A stretch of DNA of 54,259 nucleotides from assembly GCA_945905815.1 (NCBI GenBank), contig CAMDQH010000014.1, forward strand, positions 1 to 54,259, in the 5' to 3' direction. The notes beneath the pieces were generated by a model that did no database searches, was not told the origin of the DNA, and was given only the letters and a program-made list of their open reading frames with translations. The first letter of the stretch is position 1; every line of letters starts with the position of its first letter. Positions 16,940 through 25,108 of the stretch are shown here, piece by piece. A program made the translations under genes and the position numbers. Origin of the DNA: Bacteriovorax stolpii (lineage in GTDB: Bacteria; Bdellovibrionota; Bacteriovoracia; Bacteriovoracales; Bacteriovoracaceae).

Positions 16940-17758
16940 CTAACAGTACGAATTGTTCAGGATCTCACCTAAACCGCCGGCACCAGGGACAATATATTGA
17001 ATAGGGTTAAGTCCCTTTTCTTGATTCCATTTTTTTCCAGGCTCCGAATTTAATACATCCTTTGGCGAAAGACCTCGATCAAGTCTTAAAGCGAAGATAT
17101 GCAGATCAGGACAAGCCTTTGTAACTTTTTTCAAATACTCGGGAGTGATAATTAAATGCATCGCAATCATCATCTTCGGCTTACCGCCGACTTCCGTTAG
17201 ATAGTGATCATGCGCCTGAACAATTGTTCCACCAGTGGCTCCCATTGGGTCAGGAAAAAGCACGATTGCTTCTTCAACACCGCCACCAATTTTTGATCCA
17301 GAAACATTTACGCCTGTAACTTGTCCGCTTTCATCACTTACACGAGAAACATAAAAGTGATCCTGCCGAACAAGCTCTGGATTCATGAGGTAATTAAGTT
17401 TGTTGTAACAAAGATGAGAAGGAAATGTTCCTGCACGTGCAAGATCCACACTTACAACCGGAACTTCAGGATCAATAATCTGACCTTCATAAACTGCTTC
17501 AGCATGTGAAGAGTTCATGCGTGTTTCGATCGCTGCAAGTTTTCTTGGAAATACCGAATCGATTACATTATCCATGAGGTATGAATAAAGCATACCCACG
17601 AGTTCATTAATCTGTGGCTGATGAGTTTGAGGTGACCCTAGCTTGGCCAAAAGCGAAAGCATGAGGGGTGAAGAAACTAAATGAACATTCTTTCCATAAT
17701 GATGAATCATTTCATTAGAGTGAAAATCTAAGTTCTGGTGTTGTATGTCTTTGGCCAT
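16940..17758 (-). CDS. upp: Uracil phosphoribosyltransferase-like protein
   Basis: Makes UMP from uracil and PRPP if it acts as the family predicts. The PRPP loop FPDPMGATGGT is present (about residues 174-184 counted from the upstream TTG), as is the C-terminal uracil-binding region GLNPIQYIVPGAGGLGE, which matches the Upp ending. At over 270 residues it is longer than the usual ~208, with a longer N-terminus and an insertion before the PRPP loop. Start uncertain: ATG at 17758 or TTG at 17776, neither with a good Shine-Dalgarno. First gene of the upp-hpt-GHMP-RNaseH-like operon. Confidence 0.85.
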   Translation of the reverse strand: MAKDIQHQNLDFHSNEMIHHYGKNVHLVSSPLMLSLLAKLGSPQTHQPQINELVGMLYSYLMDNVIDSVFPRKLAAIETRMNSSHAEAVYEGQIIDPEVPVVSVDLARAGTFPSHLCYNKLNYLMNPELVRQDHFYVSRVSDESGQVTGVNVSGSKIGGGVEEAIVLFPDPMGATGGTIVQAHDHYLTEVGGKPKMMIAMHLIITPEYLKKVTKACPDLHIFALRLDRGLSPKDVLNSEPGKKWNQEKGLNPIQYIVPGAGGLGEILNNSYC

Positions 17759-17935
17759 AGTTGATAAGTCTAACAAAAGGGGTTTATGTGTGTCACGTAT
17801 CCGTAAAAATAAAGAGCTGATTACCTGTCCGAAATACTCTACTAAGAAAGTATCCTTATTTTTATATTAAGTCGCTATATCCAGGATTTTTCCGATAATT
17901 ACATAGTAGATTAATTTTAACGTGAGGTTAGAAGC

Positions 17936-18235
17936 ATGTTACTTCGAATTTTGTCCTGCCTACTTTGCTTATCTTTTTGTAATATTTCTATCGCGGATGA
18001 TACTTGTGTTAAAGAAGGGCATTCAATTGTCATCTACCCGGGTGCACCAAATAAATGTTGCGCAGGCCTTACTTTAAAAGCACCACCTAAAGGATCGGCC
18101 GGAAGCGGTGGAATGTGTGTGGAAAGTACTCTAAGCAACGTAAACAACACTTCTAGGGATTCTAAAAACAAGGATCAGTTACCTACAAATTCAATTCCTA
18201 AGACCAACAAGAAAACAGATGGTGTTGAAAACTAG
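17936..18235 (+). CDS. Small secreted Cys-containing protein
   Basis: 99 residues. The signal peptide (about 1-20, cleavage after SIA) leaves a short exported protein with four Cys (24, 41, 42, 61) in a C-x16-CC-x18-C layout, then an Asn/Lys/Ser-rich tail. GAGG precedes the ATG. The adjacent Cys pair recalls the CC blocks of the large lipoprotein at 46212-48290. Function unknown. Followed by a bidirectional terminator. Confidence 0.65.
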   Translation: MLLRILSCLLCLSFCNISIADDTCVKEGHSIVIYPGAPNKCCAGLTLKAPPKGSAGSGGMCVESTLSNVNNTSRDSKNKDQLPTNSIPKTNKKTDGVEN

Positions 18236-18261
18236 ACCATACTTCACAGCGAACATAAGAA

Positions 18262-18295
18262 TAAAAAAATGCCCAGCTAGTTAATGGGCATTTTT
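18262..18295. terminator. Bidirectional terminator between convergent genes
   Basis: AATGCCCA (18268-18275) pairs with TGGGCATT (18285-18292) around a 9-base loop. There is a T-run on the plus strand and a longer A-run (T-run for minus) on the other side. It serves both the 17936 gene and the HD-GYP gene. Confidence 0.88.
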
Positions 18296-18303
18296 AAGTT
18301 TGG

Positions 18304-19278
18304 CTACTTAGATTTAGCAGGCTTTATAGGACCTAGAATCATTTCCTCAAAGGCGTCAAGAAATTCTCGGTCATAGTGACCAATATCACTCTTCATTCGG
18401 CTAATTACCAGAGACGGGGATAACGCCGGCTCACCAGGGCTCGACATTGTTATCATGGTACAAAATTCTTCAGCAATCGCTACAATCTTTGCAGGTGGAA
18501 ATATTTTATTACCACCTAGTCTATTAGGGTATCCTCGACCATTGCGCTGTTCATGATGCTGAAGAATGATTGATCTCACGTCATCAGGAATTAATCTAGA
18601 TCGTTCAAGAATTTTCAATCCAAGAATTGGATGATCCTTAATTTCTTCCCACTCTCTTGGAGTGAGATTACTCTTTTGTAATAGCTCGGCATTCAATCTA
18701 GAATGGCCGATGTCGTGCAGGAGGGCACCCAACCCAATTACCACAAGATTTTTTTCGTTCGTAAAATCAAGTTTTTTAGCCAAAGTTAACGAAAAGAGGG
18801 ACACCAAATACGAATGTTTTAAAAGAGATAGGTCTGAGGAAAGTGCCTTAAAAATTTCAATCGTCGAAGCCGCATTATCGCCCATTAAATATAGAGCACT
18901 TCTGATATGATAAGAAGCCCAAGTAATGCTTGTATCAAGTTCATTATTATCTTCTACAATTTTCTCATAGGTTAATTCAAGCGCCGTTGCAATGATCTCG
19001 ACGATTTTCGCTTTATCAAGTTGATCAGAACCTTTAGTGAATTGATCAATTTCCTTATATAAAAAATTACCATAGCTAATTTTATCATTTTTAGAGATAT
19101 AAAGGGTTTTAATATCATTGCTCTCATACCGAACTATCTGATTAGAATCAGCTTCGGCATCCTTGTGATAAATCTTGGTAAATTTCCCTGTAAATCGTTC
19201 CAAATAAACGTCAAAAGGCAGAGCACCTTTAAAATAACTTATGAACTTGGTTGAAACCGGGAAAAATTCAGCCGTCAT
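18304..19278 (-). CDS. HD-GYP domain c-di-GMP phosphodiesterase
   Basis: 324 residues. The C-terminal half is an HD-GYP domain: LLHDIGH (HD at 188-189), DHPILGLKIL, HHEQRNGRGYP (GYP at 249-251). These domains hydrolyse c-di-GMP at an iron or manganese centre. The N-terminal ~115 residues are a separate, unrecognised sensory or regulatory domain without membrane spans. GGAG precedes the ATG. It stands alone, with the repeat-rich 700-bp island upstream. It opposes the GGDEF protein at 33907. Confidence 0.92.
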   Translation of the reverse strand: MTAEFFPVSTKFISYFKGALPFDVYLERFTGKFTKIYHKDAEADSNQIVRYESNDIKTLYISKNDKISYGNFLYKEIDQFTKGSDQLDKAKIVEIIATALELTYEKIVEDNNELDTSITWASYHIRSALYLMGDNAASTIEIFKALSSDLSLLKHSYLVSLFSLTLAKKLDFTNEKNLVVIGLGALLHDIGHSRLNAELLQKSNLTPREWEEIKDHPILGLKILERSRLIPDDVRSIILQHHEQRNGRGYPNRLGGNKIFPPAKIVAIAEEFCTMITMSSPGEPALSPSLVISRMKSDIGHYDREFLDAFEEMILGPIKPAKSK

Positions 19279-19353
19279 CTGAGCTCCATGCTTTTAGAAG
19301 TTTATAATTTACCACACTTCGAAAAAAGCATTAAGGTATTCTTAATGTTATAA

Positions 19354-19596
19354 AATCCAAACGATCAGGAATGCTTACAACTACTTGATTTTTATTATTT
19401 ATTAAAAACGGAAAGTCTTCATTTTGCGAATATGGGGCGAAAATTGAACGGATATGAAAGCCCTGTGTATTTGGCAGTTAGTCCGCTCCCCTTACGGTTC
19501 GCCTTGACTCGTTATCTCCATGAATTTGATAAGGTAGGCATGATGACCGAGAGAAAAATTAAATATGAAAGTTTAATTCATCAATCTTATAGTTAA
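19354..19596 (+). pseudogene. Possible regulator relic (LysR-type HTH-like), no start
   Basis: An open frame of 80 codons between TAA at 19351 and TAA at 19594. LLDFYYLLKTESLHFANMGR then KLNGYESPV aligns by eye with the LysR helix-turn-helix (LxxFxxVAEExHFxRAAxRLxxSQPxL), but the helix is decayed and no start codon precedes it. The only ATG in frame is at 19432. It stops 8 bp before repeat copy 2. It may be a chance open frame. Confidence 0.2.
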
Positions 19597-19603
19597 CAAT
19601 TTT

Positions 19604-19755
19604 AATTGTTCGCAGCCAACTGAGGATAATTATTTTCAGTCATTTCAATAATTTCCAATTGCCCAAACAAGTCCGAAATACACAATTCTGTTTATCAAAC
19701 AGAATTAATTAGAGGACGCTACAACTCTGAACCAGTAAGTGGACCTCCATGTCTT
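19604..19755 (-). repeat. Dispersed repeat, copy 2 (full length)
   Basis: Reverse complement of copy 1. Read on the minus strand it runs from AAGACATGGA (19755) to GCGAACAATTAAA (near 19604). The perfect AATTCTGTTT/AAACAGAATT hairpin lies at 19684-19706, its loop reading ATC here and GAT in copy 1, as expected for opposite orientation. This copy shows that the unit is about 150 bp. Confidence 0.9.
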
Positions 19756-19788
19756 AAATGAAACAGGGGATTTCCACAAGTTTGATGG

Positions 19789-19844
19789 AAGACATGGATT
19801 TGGGCAATTGGAAATCATCCTCAGTTGTCTGCGAACAGTTAACA
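19789..19844 (+). repeat. Dispersed repeat, copy 3 (internally deleted)
   Basis: Begins AAGACATGGA and ends GCGAACAGTTAACAATT like copies 1 and 2, but lacks about 75 bp after the left end and about 22 bp forming the tip of the second hairpin. What remains reads GGCAATTGGAAAT then CATCCTCAGTTGTC. It is head-to-head with copy 2: their left ends form a perfect 10-bp inverted repeat, TCCATGTCTT (19746-19755) and AAGACATGGA (19789-19798), 33 bp apart. Confidence 0.8.
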
Positions 19845-19886
19845 ATTTTTTGAATGAAGGATTGAATTAAGCCATTTTGGACTCCT

Positions 19887-19919
19887 AAAAAAAAGACTAC
19901 CGCATTTCTGGGGTAGTCT
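19887..19919 (-). terminator. Terminator of the 19979-20647 gene
   Basis: AGACTACC (19894-19901) and GGTAGTCT (19912-19919) form an 8-bp stem. On the minus strand the stem is followed by eight T residues. Confidence 0.85.
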
Positions 19920-19978
19920 CGATTATTTTAGTGTCCGAAATTAAGGGTACAGAGCGGAGCGGAGCCTGTTTTATTTCT

Positions 19979-20647
19979 TTAAATATGTTCTGCTAATTGT
20001 TTTGAGCGCGCGAGTTTATGCTTTAATTTCCTTCCAGAAGCGAGTCTTGGTTTCTTTACCATCGAGCCATCGCAAAGATTTCCAGAATTATCGAGTTCAA
20101 GAAGTTTGCCTAAGAAAGTTTGCTCATTAACAGGATTTCTAGAGTTTTTTGCATATTTAGCGTAAAGTTTAGCCGATTTTTTTCCAGGTTGATTTAAATG
20201 CAGTTCGGCCAGCGTCTTTAGTATTCTATCTACGTCTGCAAGTTGGAAGGCGGCGATGCTTGTGTTCGCCGAGGTTCCGACTCCGGTTGCCAGGCCACTA
20301 CCTAACATTCCAAGAATGACTCCTGCAAATGAGTCAATTCCCGTTACATAAACGACTCCGAGACCCACAAAGGCTCCACCTAATGTGGCGGCATAAGTCC
20401 CAGCTACAATTGTCACTGGCGATAATGATAGCTTAATGATGAGTTGTTTTCTGCGTTTGAGATATTCATCCATACAGGTCTTTTCTGGGCCAATAGAAGT
20501 GATGAGTTCTTTCACGTCTTTGATTCTAACGGCCGGTGCTTCAATAACTTCTTCGTCGAGCATGATTTCTGCAGCTTCTGGAATTTCGACAGCGGCAAAG
20601 CTGTTGAGAGAAAAGAGACAGCATAGAGCAAGTGCTTTGAATTTCAT
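19979..20647 (-). CDS. Secreted or membrane-inserted protein of unknown function
   Basis: 222 residues with a signal peptide (cleavage after FAA, about residue 19), an acidic stretch, then two Gly/Ala-rich hydrophobic segments (about 78-100 and 103-125, rich in GxxxG). A basic C-terminus (GRKLKHKLARSKQ) follows. The glycine-zipper-like segments suggest membrane insertion or oligomerisation. AGGTTG precedes the ATG. Own terminator downstream. No family recognised. Confidence 0.7.
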   Translation of the reverse strand: MKFKALALCCLFSLNSFAAVEIPEAAEIMLDEEVIEAPAVRIKDVKELITSIGPEKTCMDEYLKRRKQLIIKLSLSPVTIVAGTYAATLGGAFVGLGVVYVTGIDSFAGVILGMLGSGLATGVGTSANTSIAAFQLADVDRILKTLAELHLNQPGKKSAKLYAKYAKNSRNPVNEQTFLGKLLELDNSGNLCDGSMVKKPRLASGRKLKHKLARSKQLAEHI

Positions 20648-20846
20648 TGGTCAACCTTTGTAAGAGTGGGGTCGGCCGGATTATCGCACTATCTGGTAAT
20701 GATAGAGAGGGGGCCAGCATATTTTACAAAGACTTGGGGTAACTGGTTAGAAAGACATTAACTATTTTTTTCTATTACTACTTGGGGAGAATTTAAAAGC
20801 CTTTCCGTTGGATTCGCCTGAACGAAAAGTGCCAAAAAAATATACC

Positions 20847-21470
20847 TTAATTGGCGAGTTGCCCGGCCAGCGGCTTAATTTCTTCTTCAAGCGGAAGAAG
20901 CGCTTGCTCTTCTGCTTCATCGTTCTGGTAATGTCCACGGCACCTAGCTTCATAGGCGTCCGTTTCTCCAATCAAGACACGCTCTTTGTGCGCATTTAAT
21001 CGCTGAGATCTGGTGGCAGGTGCCCCACAAACTGTACAAATAGCATGGATCTTCATCACTTCATCTGCCAAAGCTAAAAGCACAGGCATTGGACCGAAAG
21101 GCTGGGCACGAAAATCCAGATCGAGACCAGCACAAATAACTCTGTATCCTCTGGCCGCAAGTTTCGTTACAACCGTGATTATATTTTCATCAAAAAACTG
21201 AACTTCATCAATTGCCACAACTCGAGTGGAATCTTTTAAACGAATAAGAATATCTACAGCACTCTCAACAGGCTCGGCCTTAATTGTTTGAGAAGAATGA
21301 GAAACCACATCTTCAACGTCATAACGAACATCGATAGCAGGTTTAAATATTTGAACACGCTGTTTTGCAATTTGTGCGCGTTTAACCCGGCGTATCAGTT
21401 CTTCAGTTTTACCTGAAAACATAGGGCCACAAACGACTTCAATTGATCCATGGAAATACTGGTGGGTCAT
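20847..21470 (-). CDS. tdk: Thymidine kinase
   Basis: 207-residue type II thymidine kinase phosphorylating thymidine to dTMP. P-loop GPMFSGKTEEL (15-25), catalytic DEVQFF with Glu89, AGLDLDFRAQPF (114-124), and a zinc site Cys145, Cys148, Cys177, His180 (CxxC and CxxH). AGGAG precedes the ATG. Salvage of thymidine fits the hpt/upp set elsewhere in the window and a predatory or scavenging life. A direct repeat lies between the gene and its presumed promoter. Confidence 0.97.
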   Translation of the reverse strand: MTHQYFHGSIEVVCGPMFSGKTEELIRRVKRAQIAKQRVQIFKPAIDVRYDVEDVVSHSSQTIKAEPVESAVDILIRLKDSTRVVAIDEVQFFDENIITVVTKLAARGYRVICAGLDLDFRAQPFGPMPVLLALADEVMKIHAICTVCGAPATRSQRLNAHKERVLIGETDAYEARCRGHYQNDEAEEQALLPLEEEIKPLAGQLAN

Positions 21471-21486
21471 TAATGGGTCTCCTAGA

Positions 21487-21506
21487 ACTTAACTAATACT
21501 TAACTA
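21487..21506. repeat. Tandem 9-bp repeat upstream of tdk
   Basis: ACTTAACTA occurs at 21487-21495 and 21498-21506, an 11-bp period, about one helical turn, just upstream of the tdk ribosome-binding site. It could be an operator for a protein binding one face of the DNA. No regulator can be named. Confidence 0.35.
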
Positions 21507-21609
21507 TTGGTATCAGTTATATTTCCAAACTTTCTGAAAGATGACAACGAAACCAGCTTTCACAAAGGCATGAATTCCCGTGGCCGTAAGAAAATATCAG
21601 GCTATAAGT

Positions 21610-22269
21610 TTATGAAACTAAATAAAAAACTGCGAAGCCGAAGAGGCTAAAGAGCATTATTGCGAGGAGCGTTGGAGTTAAGAGAATTACCCAGGCAAGT
21701 GACCGAGAAGCCCCTAGGTTTGAGCGTAGTCCTGCGTAGAGTAAAAAGTAATATAGAGCGGCCTGAATTAGATCCCCTAAGAAGGGAATAATGCTGAAAA
21801 TATTTGAACTCAAAGCATGGGTCGTAATCTGGTCTGCAATTTCTTCATGAGGCAGTTCAGGGTTCAGCCACTTACTATAAGTTCGAATCATCCACGCCCA
21901 AACTTCGGTCATAACCAAAGCAGTTATCGGGAAAAATATAATATCTAGTGAAGCTGAGAATAAGAGAAAGTAATAAGTTGAAAGGCCGGAGCTGATAAGT
22001 AAATCCTGAAGGATAGGAAAGCTATCACTTTGCATATTTACAAATGACTGAAGAAAAAAATTCATCAACATGAGTTTTGCTAAACCACGAATGATGGCGA
22101 AAACCCAGGAAATACCTAAAGCCTCTGAAAGTTTAAGCGGAGCGAAGAAATGATTTTCCTGACCTGGAAGAGCTACTTGATAACGAAACTGCTGGTGAAT
22201 CTTAAAAGGATGAACCAGTACCATTAAATATGTCTCTAATAACTCAGTAATTGATTTCATAGGGCTCAT
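21610..22269 (-). CDS. Multi-span membrane protein (YIP1-like), Gld operon end
   Basis: 219 residues with about five hydrophobic spans (near 49-72, 92-118, 120-135, 165-182, 188-217). The layout, with a hydrophilic N-terminus and LETYLMVLVHPFKIHQQFR before the first span, resembles YIP1-family inner-membrane proteins ('xxxLxxPxxxFxxI'), though this is only a pattern. Its ATG overlaps the upstream stop as ATGA; a second ATG at 22260 is also possible. Last of five co-transcribed genes with the ABC/GldG module. Confidence 0.6.
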   Translation of the reverse strand: MSPMKSITELLETYLMVLVHPFKIHQQFRYQVALPGQENHFFAPLKLSEALGISWVFAIIRGLAKLMLMNFFLQSFVNMQSDSFPILQDLLISSGLSTYYFLLFSASLDIIFFPITALVMTEVWAWMIRTYSKWLNPELPHEEIADQITTHALSSNIFSIIPFLGDLIQAALYYFLLYAGLRSNLGASRSLAWVILLTPTLLAIMLFSLFGFAVFYLVS

Positions 22270-23576
22270 TTTATCACATCTTCAAAAGTCGCGCGAAAAC
22301 TTTGCTGTGTGACCATAAAATGGGCCTTAAATCCTTGAGTGAAGTTGACAAGAATTAGCTCGTCTTGCTTACGCCAGAAAAAAATATCCTGCCCCATCAC
22401 TTCCAACCTTAGGTGATTGCCTGAAAGAAGTTCCTTTCTTTCAGATTTAGAGAGCTGAGAAACCCTGTCGGCTTGCGATTTTTCAGATAGATTAAATACG
22501 TATTGAAAAAGAATATTCATTTTTTCTGAATCAATCTTATATTTAGTGGTTTCAAAGACTAGTGGTTCACGATTAATGACTTCTACCAGCGCCGTCTTTT
22601 CACCTTGAGTGAAAATTGTTTTTAAACGTGAGAAGTTTTTAAATTCGCTTTGGGGGATTACTTTTTTATCCCAAAAATCCTGATAATGAATAAAAAATGT
22701 TTTCAAGGTTCCGCCAACCATCTTCCACGCCATTTTATTTTCGGAATCAATAATGTAAGAGTCAGCAGATTTAAGATCGCTCAACCACAATTCCCAAGTC
22801 ACGGTCTTAGATTCACTTCGAAAAACCATTTGCCCTAATTTTCTCACTTTAAGCGTTTCAGAAAATGGAATTTTCGCCTTAATAGTTATCTGAGTCAAAA
22901 GTGAAGTGAATTTATCGAGCAGATTGTTATGAACTCGTATCCCTTGGATTGGTGGCGGAAGAGTCTGATTGTTTACAAAATCCAATTCATAGCTGGGCCG
23001 CCCATCACTCTCAACGGTCACTGTTCCTAAAGGAAGCTTAGGATAAAATCGAAAAAGCTGTGTTTCACCGAGTTCGGACAATTTAAAAAGGAGGGCTTTT
23101 TTAAGGTCCTCTAGTTTAACTTCACTGACCTTATCTGGCTCATCTGTAATTTCTTGGCCAACGCCCTCACTGACACAAATCATAATCTCATCATTTCTCG
23201 CAACATAAAATCCCTGCCGATCCAAAGTTAGATCACCTAAGAGCCATGTTTCGCTATTTACTTTAAAGGTAACAGGGTTTGAGAAATAATTTTCTTTCGC
23301 TCCTTCAACTTTTTTTATTCTTTTGATCTGACCAATCCGTTTTTCTATCTGCTTAAAGATATTTGCAGAAAGGAGTTTATCGCCTGACCACCATTGCCCA
23401 TCTTTTTTTATAGCAACGACATCTCCCCAACTTACAGATTTAATATCTTCAAATGCTACGAGGTGGTCTTTTGTGAAAGACTCTTCAAAAATTTTAGACA
23501 CTCTAACTTCCTGAAACACATAAGTTCCAATTAGAAGAGCGACCAGAATCCCAAGGAGGTAGAGATTTTTTTTCAT
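22266..23576 (-). CDS. DUF4340-type membrane-anchored protein
   Basis: 436 residues. One N-terminal membrane span (4-20, LYLLGILVALLIGTYVF) is followed by a large exported beta-rich region. Segments such as IKSVSWGDVVAIKKDGQWW and repeated 'xxWxLxxxx' strands are characteristic of DUF4340. In delta-type bacteria DUF4340 genes regularly follow a GldA/F/G-like ABC set, as here. Start overlaps the GldG-like stop (ATGA). It is probably an extracytoplasmic partner of the complex; its biochemical role is not known. Confidence 0.75.
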   Translation of the reverse strand: MKKNLYLLGILVALLIGTYVFQEVRVSKIFEESFTKDHLVAFEDIKSVSWGDVVAIKKDGQWWSGDKLLSANIFKQIEKRIGQIKRIKKVEGAKENYFSNPVTFKVNSETWLLGDLTLDRQGFYVARNDEIMICVSEGVGQEITDEPDKVSEVKLEDLKKALLFKLSELGETQLFRFYPKLPLGTVTVESDGRPSYELDFVNNQTLPPPIQGIRVHNNLLDKFTSLLTQITIKAKIPFSETLKVRKLGQMVFRSESKTVTWELWLSDLKSADSYIIDSENKMAWKMVGGTLKTFFIHYQDFWDKKVIPQSEFKNFSRLKTIFTQGEKTALVEVINREPLVFETTKYKIDSEKMNILFQYVFNLSEKSQADRVSQLSKSERKELLSGNHLRLEVMGQDIFFWRKQDELILVNFTQGFKAHFMVTQQSFRATFEDVIK

Positions 23577-25108
23577 AATAGGCGTCGTCTTCTATAAATA
23601 AAAATAGCACATCCAAAGAAAAGAATGGGAACGAGTAGTATCGCAATGACAAAAATCATTTGAATATGTTGAGAACTTAGAATGACAGGATACTCTTCAA
23701 TTCCCGGACGATTAAAAGAAATGATACCCTCATCATTAACTAACCATGAAACGGTATTCAAAAAAAGGGTCGTGTTACCTGATTGGTTTTGATAAGCGTT
23801 GATAAGAAATGAACTCGACCCAAGTAAAACGAATCGAGAGTCTTTTCCGGCGTTTTCTCCAACTTTTTCTCCAACTCCAAGTAGCCCAATAGGTCCTTTA
23901 ATATCCTCGGTTTCTTTATATTCTGCTTTGCCAGATGCAATACCTTTTAAGTTCTTTTCTGCCCAACTGCCTGGGAAGTTTGAGGTTAAAGCAATAAGAG
24001 TAGCAGCATCATTTCCTTCAATTATAGAAACTGATGAGCTTAAAGGAAAAACGGTTCTTAAATTGAAACTGCTTGTTATGGGATGCTCATGTTCATAAGA
24101 ACTAATGATTGGAATAGTAGCTTCCGAGCCTTGAACAGTAGACATTCGATCTACAACAACATCCTTACCAAGCTTTAAACCATAAGGCTTTGCAAGAGTT
24201 GTGAGATTGTCATACACATCAGATTTAAATGCCGGAGCGAGGCCAAGAAAAAGACTTCCACTATTTGCTAAGTAGCTTTCTAGCTGCTTAGTTTCTGAGG
24301 CAAGAAAACCTGAGACTGGTCCAAACACCATGACGGCAGTTGCATCTTGCGGGACTTCTTTTGTTTGCGTTAAATCTAAAGAGCGGATCTCATAGTTTTG
24401 TGATCTTAATTTTGCGCAAAGTTCAGAAAGGCCTTCTTGTGCTGTTTCTTCACAAGAAAGTTCTTGATGGCCCTTTACAAGATACAAAACAATCTTTTCA
24501 TCCCTTAGGGCCTTCAGAAGCGCATTCGTAACTGATAATTCATCTACTATTTGAAAAATAGATTCCTTACCCTTGTAACTTATAATGACTGATCCGTTCT
24601 GAGAAATATGTTTGGACTTAACCAAATCTGGCCTGACATCAGTATCAATAGCAGTAATTTTGAGTTTTTTACTTTTGCCCTCATATAACTTTAATAAATC
24701 AAGCATCGGCTTCCACTCTTCTCTTTTGGCATATACCGTGAGTTGAATGGGTGCCTTGATCATTTCTAACACTTTCAATGTTTGATCAGTCAGGCTGTTT
24801 CTCTTTTCAGAAGTCATATCAAATTCAGAATAGTTTTTATTACCAAGGTAATTCACGACTCCAGTAATTGCAAAAACCAATAGGACATTTACCACATGAT
24901 ACGAAACACGCTTAAAGTATTGGGTTCTAACAAATAGGACTATTTTATTCCAACGGGCAAAAAGTAAAAGAGTTCCCAATGATAAGGCGAAAATTGTCAA
25001 ACCAACATTGAGGGTTTTATATTCTGGAGCTGTAATCCACAGGGAAAGCGCGGCCAATGCAACGAGAACATCAATAATTACCCATAAAGGGAATAACCAA
25101 ATTTTCAT
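23573..25108 (-). CDS. GldG-like ABC transporter auxiliary protein
   Basis: 511 residues. Three hydrophobic spans near the N-terminus (about 3-25, 33-52, 72-87) and one at the very C-terminus (about 485-505) flank a large exported domain. That domain has the GldG/'ABC_transp_aux' pattern (NSLTDQTLKVLEMIKAPIQL near 104-123, and VMVFGPVSGF with an ELxxLxxYLxxGGxLxLxLxP-type strand after it). A near-perfect AGGAGGA precedes the ATG. The stop/start with the permease overlaps as TAATG. GldG proteins pair with GldF permease and GldA ATPase. Confidence 0.85.
   Translation of the reverse strand: MKIWLFPLWVIIDVLVALAALSLWITAPEYKTLNVGLTIFALSLGTLLLFARWNKIVLFVRTQYFKRVSYHVVNVLLVFAITGVVNYLGNKNYSEFDMTSEKRNSLTDQTLKVLEMIKAPIQLTVYAKREEWKPMLDLLKLYEGKSKKLKITAIDTDVRPDLVKSKHISQNGSVIISYKGKESIFQIVDELSVTNALLKALRDEKIVLYLVKGHQELSCEETAQEGLSELCAKLRSQNYEIRSLDLTQTKEVPQDATAVMVFGPVSGFLASETKQLESYLANSGSLFLGLAPAFKSDVYDNLTTLAKPYGLKLGKDVVVDRMSTVQGSEATIPIISSYEHEHPITSSFNLRTVFPLSSSVSIIEGNDAATLIALTSNFPGSWAEKNLKGIASGKAEYKETEDIKGPIGLLGVGEKVGENAGKDSRFVLLGSSSFLINAYQNQSGNTTLFLNTVSWLVNDEGIISFNRPGIEEYPVILSSQHIQMIFVIAILLVPILFFGCAIFIYRRRRLL

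Larger units (their letters stand above)
19279..19978. other. 700-bp gene-poor island with repeat copies and a relic
   Basis: No intact gene. It contains a possible gene relic (19354-19596), repeat copy 2 (19604-19755, minus orientation), a 33-bp spacer, repeat copy 3 (19789-19844, plus orientation, internally deleted) and a terminator for the minus-strand gene at 19979. It looks like a landing site for small mobile or recombining sequences. Confidence 0.7.

Noticed and set aside
20762-20999. Short open frames on both strands overlapping the 3' end of tdk
   Set aside because: They lie over the tdk C-terminal codons, are very Lys/Arg/Phe-rich and have no ribosome-binding site or family motif.
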